64,000 nt of DNA from Lumnitzera littorea (taxonomy: Eukaryota > Streptophyta > Magnoliopsida > Myrtales > Combretaceae). Under the pieces are notes generated by a model. That model did no database searches. It saw only the letters and a program-made list of their open reading frames with translations, and had not been told where the DNA came from. The DNA is taken from the NCBI GenBank assembly GCA_024138015.1, contig JAMXBB010000004.1:5081700-5145699 (forward strand). Reading direction: 5' to 3'. The position numbers were made by a program, and so were the translations under genes. How positions within the stretch are numbered: the stretch's first letter is position 1; each line of letters opens with the position of its first letter. Positions 1 through 12,359 of this stretch are shown here, one piece after another.

Positions 1-1694
1 AGATAATAGAAAGTTGAGGAAGAATACTTATTCTATTTTATTTCTACTATTACCTTCAAATGAATGGGTTAAAATATTCAAAACCTGTAAGGGGTAAAGA
101 ATAAACAAATCTATCATATGTACCAAAAATCCATGAAACAAATGTCAAAAGGATAGTGAAATTTGCTAAAAATCCAAAGATACCTTACTATTTACAAATT
201 GCTAAAACATCAATGGTATATCCACTTTGTTAAGTGGAATAAAAAGGGAATAGAACTCTAATTTATTAGGAATGTAATAAGGCTATTATATCATATTACG
301 TTATTTAGTTGGATTAAATGACACATAAGAAATAGACCAATAATGAAACATAAATAACTAAATTGCCCCTACTATATCTTCTTCTTCTTCCATCACAGCT
401 CTGCCATCTTTCTTGTCTCCTTCTTCTCTCTCTCACCCACACTCATATCACTAATCATCCCCCCATTCCCTCTCACATCTCCCTTTTTCTCATCTCACCA
501 ACAACTACTAGTAATCCCTAATAAAGCCACCGGTTACAATCATACACCATTACACTCTTACATGTTCACATACTAATCACAACCACCAAACACACCCACA
601 GCCATGTAGCAACACCACAAGCTACTGACTCTCTCTCTCTCTCTCTCACGCCCTCATACTTACAATCACAACACCAACATAACATATACATTAGCCATAT
701 GATTGCGCGACCACTACAATAGACACGTAAACATACATAACACCTTGTTGCACTTCTCATACACAAGGCCTGCATACTCAACAAATCCATACCTGATGTC
801 AAATGCCCCTCTTACTGCACAAATGCACTATCAGATCTAAATGCCCTGGTTTTAAATCGACAATTGTCATTTGCAACAGATTAAGCATCTAACAACAATC
901 CATTGTAGATTCACAAACAAATTTGACCACCCATACTCTTTCAATTTGCCAACCTACAAAGATTTGACCTTTCAACGAAGTGTGAGAGACAGACAATGGC
1001 TACGATATTGAGTATTGGTGATTGTTGTGCATTTTGGCTTGTAATGTTGTTGGTGTTTAGTCCATGAGGACTAGTCCAATAGGTAGGTTACACGGTAGTG
1101 GTATGTTTGTGGGTTGCGTAGTGGTGGGTAAGTCTAGTAGTAGTATATTGGTGGGTTGCTTGGTAGGGTGTTGGTGTTGGTAGTGATTATTGATGGACAA
1201 GAAGAAGAAGAAGAAGACTATGGTAATGGGGGTCTTTTTATGCTAAATTGAAATTCTTAGGTCTAAGCTAAGAATTGCGATTAAGCATTCTAAGGTATTG
1301 CAATTCCCATAAAATTACCATTAAGAAGTCGAAAAATGAAGTAAATAGCATGATAAGAGTTTCATGGAATAAGAAGGGAATGGAATAACCATTCCCTTAA
1401 GAGAATAAGCTGTAAAAAGTTTGCCTCCTTCCTTATGTTTGTTCACCAACTATTATTGCCTTTCTCTCTCTTCTTCCTTATTGAAAACCCTGTTGTAGGT
1501 TACTTCTTCTTCTTGTTTGTTTAATCATTTGTCTTCCTTTCTTGTGGCTTCCTTATATTACATTCTTATTCTTGATAAGAATCAACCTCCGACCTTCCTT
1601 AGGTATTAGTTGACCTATTTCATGCATGGCCGAGCTAATACAACAAGGCTAACAAATAGGAAGAAGCCTGGAAACCAATGCCAACGAAGTAAAA
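1..1694. other. Non-genic AT-rich stretch, no gene recognised
   Basis: No open frame here resembles a known protein. Positions 360-520 are pyrimidine-rich, like a transcript leader, but no coding exon follows. A perfect 10-bp hairpin stem lies at 1374-1383 and 1389-1398 around a 5-base loop (aagggaatgg). Such stems are common in decayed MITEs, but no matching outer termini were found. Confidence 0.5.
629..647. repeat. (CT)n microsatellite
   Basis: An uninterrupted dinucleotide run of about nine and a half CT units lies inside a pyrimidine-rich stretch. The open frame on the opposite strand over this run is a by-product of the repeat. Confidence 0.9.
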
Positions 1695-2265
1695 TGTAAG
1701 CTCCACAATCAATCACTCAAGGCTTCGATCGGCTGAAAAATCCGATCAAACTTAAATTATAAACTATTAAGAGAAATATTAGTAAAAATGACCCCATAAA
1801 CGTGAATTTAAGAAAATAAGTAATAAAATAGGAGACTATAAAATTTTCAAATTTTAAGCATAATAATTGCTAATTACCGAAAAGGCAAAAAGTGTAATCT
1901 AATAACTAATAAATTACTAGAGATAGATTATATGTATACTAAAAATAATAGAATGATCTAAATAATATTTAAGAATATTTATTTGTACTATATATGAATT
2001 TATATGTAAGTATAAATACGCGTAATTATTTAAAATACGTGAAATGTGCTAAAATAATACTAAATACTTAAAGAAAATTCATAATTAATTAAGGAAAAAT
2101 CAAGAAAAATCAGGAAAAATCATGAATGATCCAGAATTGGGTTGTGGTAGCTGGGAAAAATAAGAAAAAATTCGGCCAATTAAATTAAGATAACACAAAA
2201 GCAAAAAATTAAGGGATAAGGCAATTGTCTTGTCCTATTTAATGCAAAATAAATCCCCTAAAACC

Positions 2266-2275
2266 CTATAAATAG
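2266..2275 (+). promoter_or_regulatory. TATA box of the 3-kb LTR, copy 1
   Basis: CTATAAATAG lies 571 bases from the LTR start and is kept in the plus-strand sister copies at 11107-11116 and 43479-43488. A purine-rich then GC-rich leader follows. The position implies a short U3 of about 0.6 kb and a very long R-U5 of about 2.4 kb. Promoter use is inferred. Confidence 0.6.
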
Positions 2276-3678
2276 CAGGAAAAATCACAGAGCTCATTTG
2301 GGCGGTTTGTAAGGTGAGAAAAATAGAGAGAGGCAAAAATTGAGAGAAAAATTCGGGTTAGAAAAAAATTAGGAAAAACTGTGCAATTAGGGCTCTTAAA
2401 GGGAACCTATACCAGACGAGCAGCTGGGAGCGGACAGCCACCACCACTATATGGTGCTGGAAGCGCCCAGGCCGGCCGACAAGGCCACGGCGGTGGCCAG
2501 AGCCACCCAGATCGGTGAGTCTGATTTCCAGCCCAATTCTTGTATAATTTTTTAAAAATAGTAAATATTATTAGAAAATTATGAATTTTGTTATTCTGGA
2601 ATGTTTTTGTATGTAGTTTTTAGGAAAAATATTATTATGATGAAAATATGTTCTGTAATATATGATCCTTAAGAAATCATGCAAAACCGAACATATTTCG
2701 GTTTAGAAATAAATGACCTTAGGAGTGTAGTTTCGAGCCCAAAATTTTTGTGTAGATTACTTAGATGATATAGAATAGTACTATGTTTTCAAAAATTAAT
2801 TTTTGAAAATTTTAGATAATTTTTAGGCCTTAAAATGAGGCATAAAATGGGTAATTTATGGATAATTAAGTAATTAAATGGTTAATTACTGAATTAGTGA
2901 ATAAGTATATATTTTAGGATGTTGAAATCTGATGGCGTATGATACTTGTAGCATTTAGGGTGTTAGATGTAATTATTAGGTTAATTATGTAGTAAATGAG
3001 TAATAGGGAAAAATAGTTAATTTTAAGTTATTTTTGTAAATTAAGGAAATTAGGAGTAAAATCTGATCTAAGATGAATTTAGACATTTTGAAATGATAAT
3101 TGATGTTCAAGGATGGTAATTAAAGTGATAAAAATATTAGAAGTGCATTATGTACATAATAGGCAATAATACATAATATGTAATTTTTGAAAATATAATA
3201 AATAGAAAATATTATGATAAAAATTGATATTATATAAATAATAGGGATATATAATAAATCTGATAAGAAACTTGAATTTATGTAATTATATGAAAAATAT
3301 AAAAATTTCTCACATCAGGAGTAAATTCAGTACACTAATAACGATATAAGTGTACCGGGTGAAATAAAATACTAACTAGGGGTAATAATGATATTTAGGA
3401 GATCGGGAAGTAATGTGATTAATTTCACATTATGAGTTGAAACGAATTTTTAGGGTTGGAATATAAAACATTACTTAGAAATCGAACTAGAACCTAATTT
3501 AGAAATCGATGTGAAAACCGAACCCAAACCTAACCCCAAACCTAAAATAATTATAAAAGACTTAAGACCTAGATAATTAGGCATATTAAACCCTAAACAA
3601 AACTTAACAATAAGCGTTATAGGATAAAATGAACCTATAATAGTTATATGAAAAGCTGAAACCACGTTTGTGTTATAG

Positions 3679-3736
3679 GGATGACCAACGATGGCCTGAG
3701 CAAATCGGACCTCAAGTGAGTGAGCGAGGAGTCGAG
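3679..3736 (+). other. Putative mini-exon inside solo LTR copy 1
   Basis: This 58-nt segment is preceded by ttgtgttatag and followed by the donor gtaagttggg. The same arrangement is found at 12303-12359, 44892-44949, 8472-8525 (minus) and 50222-50280 (minus). The interior differs greatly between subfamilies while the splice-like edges persist. Splicing is inferred from sequence only. Confidence 0.5.
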
Positions 3737-4773
3737 GTAAGTTGGGATTAATACGATGTTGTATTTTAGAGGCTTAAGATTATATTTGGTTGTGCTTGTT
3801 AGATAGTTAGATGTGTGCATGTGCTTGATTATGGGTGATGCTATAATTCTGTTTGTTGCTCTGACATGTATTGTATATTTTGTATGAAATGATTGATCAC
3901 CCTAAAGTGGACTTAATCAAATATACGACCAGTAATCATAATCGAATATGCATGGCAACCCATTAGGGGAACTTAGGACTCTCCGGCCAAATACCGACCC
4001 CTTCGAAAGGGATAGCGCAGGATTGCAAAATGGTCTCTTCTTCATCCTTAGCCGAACTAAGTGACAGGAGAGGAGGTCGCGGCGAGGGTAAAGTCATTGG
4101 TTCGAAGGTAGTCGCGGGAGGAGCGAGATCTCCATTGCACAAGCCTAGGTTTGGTCATGAGCTGTTGCATTAACGGCAACTCCTCAACCTGGATTAGAGT
4201 AGGCGCAATTTCTCTAATCTCATGACGAGCCGGACAACGTTGTGCGATGGCATTTGCTTGCACATGCATTGCATCTAATAAGTTGATGGAAAACCTTGTT
4301 GTGTGTTTTGTATAGTTTTAAGTCCTCCGTCCTAACTTACTAAGCTGTGGTTGCTCACATCCCTATAAACGTCATGCAAGTGCTGGCTAAGAAGCGGCAA
4401 ACCACTACTCTAAAGCTAGCAACTGCTGGATCCTGGGGAGTGAGGAAAAACATGTGAAGAATAAACATATATTTTTAAGGTTTAAGCTTTTACTTTAGAA
4501 TTTTTCATTTCCAAATACTGTAATAACTAGGAAATATATTACAGAGAAATGTTGTAAACTTTAATTACAATAGCTGAATTATAACATATATATATTTCCT
4601 CACTTTCTTAGATAAATGATTTATTTAAATTACAAACTGTTTACTTCAAAACGGGTTAGTCGTGGACGCCTTGTGTAAATCAGGTCTAAGATAGCGGTTG
4701 TAAGGCCAACTTCTATCTTAGGATGGTTTACACGGCGAGACTGTTACGACTCTACCGCTTCGGGGTGTGACAC

Positions 4774-5532
4774 AGAAGCTCTATTGACCTCTAAAGAATC
4801 AAAGGTCTAACCAACCAAAGTCCAGAGAAGCAAGAGACTAGCTTAGTAAAGGATCCAGCACCTCTTGCAACTAACTCTTAAGGTCGAAAATTGTAGGCTG
4901 ACCTCATTAGGAGCTTGGCCAAGTATAAAAGGACTTTAGTGACTTCAACTCGAGACTAGACATCCAACTGCCAACCTCCTCTAGTTCGGATTTGACTTAT
5001 TCTAAGATAGCTCCAATGACCTGCATGCTAACCTTCCTACTAAAACACACAATTTTATACACTTGTAAATATTTTCTTTATTTTAATGTGTAGACTTAAT
5101 CTTTAGGGTTTAAGGCTTTGTAAATTATTACGATTTTGTAAATAGTAATTTATTATAGTTAGCCGCAAAATATATCATCAATGATTTGTAATTGAGCTTC
5201 TCCTTTTTATGCTTAGATTGTTTCCCTTGTAAAGGACATGTAAGCTTCCTTTATTGATTATTGAGAAGACTTCCCTCTTTAATCCTTTGTTCTTATCAAT
5301 CTTCTTAACAGGATTGTGGTGAGCCTTTGTTTGAGTGTGTTTAACCTTGATTTGAAAATCTGAGTATTGATTTAAAGTTCATGAGTTATATTGAACCATA
5401 TTTCAAGCTCAACCTTAATTCGTGTTCATATTAGGTGTATCATATCCTTACGTATTCACAATCAATTGAACCAAATACCCATTTGTTCATTGCACATCAT
5501 ACTCCATCAATCTTTGGATGTAGAGCATATCA
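4774..5532 (+). repeat. 5' LTR of gypsy element A
   Basis: This 759-bp segment matches 14052-14810 at exactly the same length and ends in gcatatca. A primer binding site follows. The two LTRs differ at an estimated fifth to a quarter of positions by eye, so the insertion is old. The first bases (agaag rather than tgaag) are altered and touch the end of solo LTR copy 1, which seems to have inserted at the very start of this LTR. No clean 5-bp duplication was found: 1686-1690 is gaagt and 14811-14815 is attct. Confidence 0.8.
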
Positions 5533-5535
5533 TCT

Positions 5536-5547
5536 TAATATCAAAGC
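5536..5547 (+). other. Primer binding site of element A (initiator tRNA-Met type)
   Basis: taatatcaaagc lies 3 bases after the 5' LTR. It matches TGGTATCAGAGC, complementary to the 3' end of plant initiator tRNA-Met, at 9 of 12 positions. All three differences are G to A. Confidence 0.7.
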
Positions 5548-5849
5548 TTTGAGGATACACATGTCTTGGTGTTCTTTAAAGTTTAATTGGTGAGTTTATA
5601 TTTCTCTATAAATTGTTGTTTGAAGTGTAGGTTGTTTTGTTGTTTGTGGTGTATAATTGAAAATCGAATAGTAGTGGTGGTTTCTAAGTTATTTCTGGTG
5701 TTAGTTTGTCAAAAAGTAGCGTTTAGGTTGGCTATGTTCATTAGTTGTAGGTAGTTGTAGAATTTGAGTTATAGTGGTTCTAAGTGGAGTTAAGTTCAGT
5801 GTGTTACATATTTGTTGAAATTCCCTAGTGAGCTTTGTACAAAATCGCA

Positions 5850-7004
5850 ATGTCAAAAGATAGTGTAAACATTGGTAGAGGTAGCCCTCGTGGTAGTTTG
5901 AGAGGATGACTTAACAATTTGGAATTCCTAATCCAACACCTCACTAAGTCGATTCAAGAATTGACCAAGTTAGTTAAATGTCGTTGATGTATTGGCCAAG
6001 GTGAAAGAAAAGACCAAGTGCCAACCAATAGAAGTGACTCCAATGAGCCTGATAATGAAGGGTGATAGCCTAAGTAAGTTACCAAGTAGCATAGGAGAGA
6101 AAACCAACCTAAACCAAAGAGAAACAATGATGAGATTAGTGGCTTTGAGGTAAACCAAAGAGCTCAGAGAAGAGAGCGGAAGTAGAAAAGAGAATGGAAC
6201 GAGCAAAGCCCTAATAGAAGTGATAGATCCGAGCTGAATCAACCAGCTTAGAATAGAAAGAATAAGCCTAAAGCTCATAGTCGAGGCTTAGAGAACATTA
6301 AGCTCAAATTGTCGACCTTCAGTTGCAGTAGCTGACTTAAAGAGTTCCTTGATTAGGTTCACCGAGTAGAGAAACTGTTTGAATGCTATGAGTGTGACGA
6401 CCACACTAATGTCATATTAGTTTCATTATCCCTTATTGAATATAATAGTTTATGGTGGGACAAGTTGGTTGCCAAGTGAGATACTAAAGGAGAAAAACCG
6501 ATTAGATCTTAGAAACTTATGAAGAAGTTAATGAACCAATACTTTATGTCAACCTACTTTAAGTAAGAAATGCTTCATGCTTTCCAACACCTAAGGTAAG
6601 GTTGTAACCCTATTGAGGAGTACATGCAAGAGTTTGAGATCTTAATGACCAGATGCGAGATTATCAAGCCTCAAGACCAAACTATTGTTCAATTCCTAAA
6701 TGGACTCTAAGATGACATTGACAATGTGGTTGAGCTCTGGCCATTCAATTCATTGGATAAGCTAAACAACTTAGCATTAAAGGTAGAAAGATAGAGGAGA
6801 AGAAAACACCAGAGGTACTACTCATCCTCAATATGACAGTCCTAAGCTAAAGAGGTATGAGGAGAAAAAGAAGCCAAAGAAGAAGATGGAGAGAGTAAAG
6901 TCTAGCCAACTTGATCTATCTGAGACAAAGAAGGCAGGGAGAGAGAAAGTGCCCAACACCAAGGCCCAAGAAGTTAAGTGCTTTGGATGTAGGCACATAA
7001 CTTC
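5850..7004 (+). pseudogene. gag: Decayed Ty3/gypsy gag, first part
   Basis: This is a remnant of the structural Gag protein of an LTR retrotransposon. A candidate ATG at 5850 opens a frame that meets a stop at 5907. In the same frame, 6342-6791 shows the retrotransposon Gag family pattern: VEKLFE, a WW pair in SLWWDKL, EEYMQEFEILMTR, and VQFLNGL. That frame has stops at 6354, 6477, 6510, 6564, 6597, 6708 and 6792, each explicable by a single C-to-T or G-to-A change in a Trp, Arg or Gln codon. After a frame change, a basic stretch (from 6886) leads into the zinc-knuckle start KCFGCRH (from 6976). There the gene is cut at 7004 by solo LTR copy 2. The rest of the knuckle and the protease resume at 13435. 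It cannot encode a working protein. Confidence 0.85.
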
Positions 7005-8471
7005 TGTAAGCTCTAAAATTAAACCAAGAGACCGTAGAATTGAACTTAGAACACAAGGTTTAGGACGATCAGTTAAAGGATTCGATCAAACCCGAATTAT
7101 AAACTATGAATAGAAAAATTAGTAAAAACAACCCCGTAAACTTGAATTTAAGAAAATAAGTAATAAAATAGGAGACTATAAAATTTTCAAATTTTAAATA
7201 TAATAATTGTTAATTACCGAAAAGGCGAAAAATATAATTAAATAACTAATAAATTACTAGAGATAGATTATATGTATAATAAAAATTATAGAATGACCTA
7301 AATAATAATTAGGAATATTCACATATACCCCACATATATTTGTCACGCCCCAAACAAGAAGAGTCATAACAGTCCCGCCGTGTAAACTAATCTAAGATAG
7401 AAGCTGACCTCACAGCTGCTATCGTAGACACAGTTTACACAAGGCGCACAACTCAACTAGCTTGAAACGTCTGTTCTGACATCTGTTAATATCCAAACCT
7501 GTGGTAGAGCTTTTACAAAATACTTGTTCTATACAATCTGTTGTTTAGTACTACAACAGTAATTATTCAAACATTTCACGTTTAAGGGTAAAGATTACAA
7601 TAAGAGTTTATTAAAAACAACAGGTTTTACGATTTATATACAATAAGTTAGAAAACTAGTGGGCTCTCAGGAAATTCCCATTTAGTTTTCTTCAAAACTT
7701 AAAAACAAAACAAAAGCTCAGGTTCAGTTAAATTCCTCGATCCTCACTTTCCCACACAGCAGCACACTAACCTGAGAACGGTGGTACCGGAACTCAGCAC
7801 CTGCAAAAGAGTCTGTAGGGGTGTGAGCACAACTAGCTTAGTAAGTGGGGCGGAGTCAGAAGAGTACTATACAATCACAAATAAGGTTAATAATTATGAT
7901 GAAATGCAATCACTCAAATGAAAACATCGCACAGTGTTAACCGGTCCATTGTGAGGTTAGAGAAATTTCATCCACTCCAACCCGGATTGAGGAGTTTCAT
8001 CGCGACTCAAGTTAAACCAAACACGGGCTTGTGCAATGGAGAACACCCCCCCTCCCAAGACCGCCTTCGAACCACGGCCCCCAACCTTGCCGCGACCTCC
8101 TCACCTATCACTTAGTTCGACTAAGGATGGGGAAAGGACCATTTCAGCTATCCTCATCGAAGGAAGTCGGTGTTTGGCTTAACACTCTTAATCGTTTCCC
8201 CTAACGGGTGATTATGCGTGACCAATTACACTTTAGTCGAATAATCATTAGTGATAACCAGGGGTGATCAATAAGTTTACACAATACAGAATCCATGCAA
8301 ATATGCAGAACAGCACACTAAGGAGTTGAACTCCTGTCACAACAGAGTATCATTCACACACATAGCATGCGCATAATCATCTAACTACAAACACAACCAG
8401 AAGTACTCTTGGGTCTTCGGATACTTTTAAAATAGTACCCAAACAGCGGCGAAGCTACCATCCCAACTTAC

Positions 8472-8525
8472 CTGTTCAAACGTTCATTATTTCTGACTTG
8501 AATTGTCAACCGTCTTTGGAAGGTC
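8472..8525 (-). other. Putative mini-exon inside solo LTR copy 4
   Basis: On the minus strand a 54-nt segment is preceded by gtgtaattag and followed by gtaagttggga. This is the counterpart of 3679-3736, with a largely different interior. Confidence 0.45.
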
Positions 8526-10090
8526 CTAATTACACAAAAGGTCTAAATTTAGTTTTCGTAATAATTACGAAAACATTAGGGTTTAATCTAAAATGGATAT
8601 ATATATACATATATATATATTATTTCTATAATATACAGTCATGTTATTAAATTATTAATTATCAACATTGTACATCATATTTACTATTACGTATTATATA
8701 TTGTTTTGATCGTATCGAAACGTACTTTTTATTTATTAATTCACGTTTTGATTCCGGTAAAGTTACCGAAATGTGTATATTCTTGAATATGTTATAGATA
8801 TAAACTAGATTGCTTAAGGTTATCCGATTTCAACAAAACTAGTGTCATTGAGTTTGTATAGACTTAACGATACATCTTATGAGTCCTATTCCTAGAGATG
8901 GATTTTAACGGGTATTTTGAATTTTTAATATAATTATACATAATTATATAAAAACGACCGTATTATGCGAAATTTACAGTTTTAAAATTATATTTTATCC
9001 AATTTGTCCTTATATTGTAATAATATAAGTATTATTCAATTTTAATACACCTAAAGTACATCCCAATCAAAAAATATTAATGATTATAATAAAATCTCTA
9101 TTTAACCTAATTCGACCAGCAATCCTATATATAGGTTTTATTTAATTATTTTACTCATTTTAGTCTATTAATATTACAAATACACCCTGACTTGTAATTT
9201 AAGCTATTTTACTTAATAAATTCGTAGTAAATAGTTCGGATTACTTAATAATTCCCCGAAAATTTCTATGGACTTCTAAAAATATAGGGAATTCAATTAT
9301 CACTCGGTTTCAAGTTTTCGACCTATTGCCTATATTTTCGTATTGACGATTTTACCCCTAAATTTGATAAATTATCCAATTATAATTCTTTTAGCATCCA
9401 ATTAATTCCAATCTGACTCAATATCATTATTATTTATTATAGATCAGTACATGTCCATTTCATCAATTAATTTCATAATTTCCTATTAAATTCATAATTT
9501 CAGCCTATTTTCAAACCAATTTCAGGCCTAAAAATTCAGTAAATATTAAAATTATTAAAATAAAAATTTGGGCTACATAGCAATTACCCATATATCATAT
9601 ACATCCTACACAAAAATTTTCAGCTAGAAACAACATCATATAGTACATTTATTTCACTAATATATATTCGGATGAATTACAGATTTCTTAACAAAGTACA
9701 TTAAATATTACGAATTTTTCAAAAATAAAAATATCACATGAAAGCATGTCTAAAATAACCTAAGTGTAATTTTTTTCATAATTTTCTGGGCGGATTTACT
9801 ATTTTTTAGAAATTATTGAAAAACAGAGCAGAAATTTGACCTTAGTGTTCTTGAGTGCTCCGGTGGCCGGCGGCGGCTAGGCGGTTGTCGAACGGTTGGC
9901 GCGGTGGGTGGACCGTGTGGGGTTGGCTGGGTTTCACAGCAGATCTACTCTAGGTTAGGATTCCACACTTTCACTAATTTTTCTGTTTTTTTTTTAATTT
10001 GTTTTTTTTTTCTACGATTTTTTCTAATTTTTCTTTCTGATTTTCTCTGATTCCAAATTGCTAAAACTATCATGTCTGATGATCTTGGCT

Positions 10091-10098
10091 TTTTATAG
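10091..10098 (-). promoter_or_regulatory. TATA box of inverted solo LTR copy 4
   Basis: CTATAAAA on the minus strand lies about 750 bases from the LTR start. A GC-rich leader-like stretch (about 9840-9960) lies downstream of it. Confidence 0.45.
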
Positions 10099-11106
10099 TG
10101 CCTTAAAGTCGGTTTAAGGATTTTTCTTTAATTAATTCATATTTTAGTTTCCAATTTCTTTTTTTTTTTTATGCATGAGGTGCCCAAATATTATTACTGC
10201 ACCTTTTGAATCAACAATTTGCAATTCCATCCTCCTGCCACGCCTCCTTCCATTGTTATTTAATTAATTTTTCTTTTTCTTTTATTAAACAATTACTTAA
10301 ATATAGATATTATATGTTAGAATTAATTATTTTAATTAATATACAAGGTTATATCCTATGTAATAACACGTGAAATATATAACTTTACTCATATAATTAA
10401 GTTTCTAGCATATCTTTTATTTTTAGGATACATTCTAAGGTTAATTTCATGAATTCAACACAATATATATATAATTACTCAATTTAAAGTTAATTTATGA
10501 GTATAATTATTATTTGTACCGGGTATACTAAAAAATTACGTGTATTTTTTTATAGTAAATTATACTACATTATCTTATTTTATAGCTCAATTAACTTATC
10601 TCTAAGTTCTCGTTGCAATCTAAGTTCAATTTTAGGAGTTCTGAACATTTTAGGGTTTTAGTAAATACTCCAATTTCTAAGGGCAAAATTGGAATTTCGG
10701 GTCATTATTACTAAAATCTAACTTCACTGTAATATCTCGACTAACTTTTTCATTCTAGTTGCAAAGTTTGGGCTCAATTGGATAAGTTACCCTAAAAGCC
10801 CTAAATCTTAGCTCGGTTGTGCTAAACTCAATTTTGGGAGCTTACAATATTTATGTGTAGATAAAAATACGCGAAATTACTTAAATTGGCCAAAAACTTA
10901 GTAAATAATTAAAGAAAATTATTAATTAATTGTGGAAAAATCAAAAAGAAAATCAGAGGAGTATGGAATGATGCAAATCTGATTGTGGCAAGTCAGGAGT
11001 TAAAGAAGAAAAATCATCTAATTAGAATTAAGCAACACAAAAGCCAAAAATCAATGAAATGGGGCAATGTCATGTCTAATTAATGCATATTAATTACCAA
11101 AAATGT

Positions 11107-11116
11107 CTATAAATAG
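11107..11116 (+). promoter_or_regulatory. TATA box of solo LTR copy 2
   Basis: CTATAAATAG sits at the position equivalent to 2266-2275. It is followed by an A-rich then GC-richer leader ending at the GTGAGT donor at 11359. Confidence 0.55.
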
Positions 11117-12302
11117 GAAAAAAATTCAAAGCACTCCTTTGGATAGTTAGGAATTAGAGAAAAATAAAGAGCTTTGAAAATTCAAGAGAAAATCTAGAAA
11201 AAAAAAAAAAGGAAATTGTACAGTTAGAGCTAGTGAGCCAAACCCACATCTTACCATCACCTGAGATCGAGCCACCACCACCACCCCGCTCCAGACCCAC
11301 CGTCTAGGCCGATCAACACACTTGGATCGGAGTTAGATGGCCAAAAAGCATCAAACCGGTGAGTCCCTTATTTGCCCCGATTTTGTATAATTTCGTAAAA
11401 TTAGTTATTTTACCCAGAAAATTATGAAACTTGTTATTCTGAGGTTTTATTATATGTAGATTTAGGGAAAAATAGTGATTTAGTTTAATCACATCTAAAA
11501 ATATAAGGTTCTTAACAAATTAAGCAAAATCGAGCATGATTAGAACTAGAAATAAATAAGCTTAGAAGTGTAGTTTAGAGCTCAATTTTTTCCTGTAGAA
11601 TGCTTATGTGATATAGAATAGTGTTATAAAGTTATTTTTCTAAAATTAATTTTCAAAATTTTTAAGTTAATTTTTAGCCCTAAAATAATGGAAAAATTGG
11701 GTAATTTTGGGTTAATTAGGTGATTAAGATACTAATTACTGATTTAGATAGTAATTAGATGTTTAGGGATATTAATCTCTGATGTAGAAATCTAATCTTA
11801 GCCTTTGGAGTATTAAGTATAGTTAATTTAGGAAATTAGGTAGTTATTGTAAGAAATTAGAAATATGTGGAATTGAAAATTAATAAATTTAAAAAAAAAA
11901 TTAGGGTAATTTAGATAATATTATAATAAAAATCAGAATATACTAAATCCAAAATAAAATTTAATTTTAGGTAATTGTATAAAAATATAAGATTTTCTCA
12001 CATCGGAAATAAATCCGATATCCCAATTAGGATTAACATGTACCGAATAATTTAGAATACTAAATTAAGACCCAATATGATATTTGAATACTTAAGCTTA
12101 ATGTAGTTAATTTCACATTAGGATTCGAGCATATGTAAGACTTAGGAATCAAAACTAGAATCTAATTTAAGATCCGAACCTCGAAATAGAGTAGAAAGAA
12201 TTATTAGTACATAATAGGTATACATAGAAAAATAAGTTAAATTATAACTTAGAATATGAATCTTTAAAGTATAAGTATTAAAAAGATTCATTTGTATTAT
12301 AG

Positions 12303-12359
12303 GACACCCAAAGACGAATTAGCTTACAACTAAATGATTAGGCGATTGAGAAATTCCAA
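12303..12359 (+). other. Putative mini-exon inside solo LTR copy 2
   Basis: A 57-nt segment between ttgtattatag and gtaagttggg. It is the counterpart of the 58-nt segment in copy 1. The next acceptor-like site is tttgcag, ending at 13017. Confidence 0.5.

Larger units (their letters stand above)
1695..4772 (+). mobile_element. Solo LTR copy 1 of a ~3-kb LTR family
   Basis: The sequence starts TGTAAGCTCC and ends GGGTGTGACA, the TG...CA ends of an LTR. It aligns along its length with the copies at 7005-13434 and 42933-45957, and in inverted form with 7341-10846 and 49077-52627. No gag or pol flanks it, so it is read as a solo LTR. The flanking pentamers are taaaa (1690-1694) and cagaa (4773-4777). 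They agree at 3 of 5 positions and the differences are transitions, so the target duplication is plausible but decayed. It carries a TATA box (2266-2275), a GC-richer leader ending at a GTGAGT donor (2515-2520), a mini-exon (3679-3736) and a GC-richer conserved island at about 3950-4270. Confidence 0.85.
7341..10846 (-). mobile_element. Inverted solo LTR copy 4, longer subfamily, nested in copy 2
   Basis: On the minus strand it begins TGTAAGCTCC (read back from 10846) and ends GGGGCGTGACA (at 7341). Perfect 5-bp duplications ATATT flank it (7336-7340 and 10847-10851), and the host LTR sequence continues on both sides. At 3,506 bp it is about 450 bp longer than the plus-strand copies. It differs from them strongly near its start, but shares the ends, the conserved island (about 7880-8240) and the mini-exon (8472-8525). 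A CTATAAAA motif on the minus strand (10091-10098) is its probable TATA box. Confidence 0.9.

Noticed and set aside
566..802. 78-codon open frame on the minus strand
   Set aside because: It runs over the CT microsatellite (encoding an RERERE stretch) and shows no domain; a chance frame.
4057..4269. Antisense open frame in solo LTR copy 1, with similar ones in other copies
   Set aside because: It lies in the conserved LTR island. Length and frame differ between copies, so a protein is not supported.
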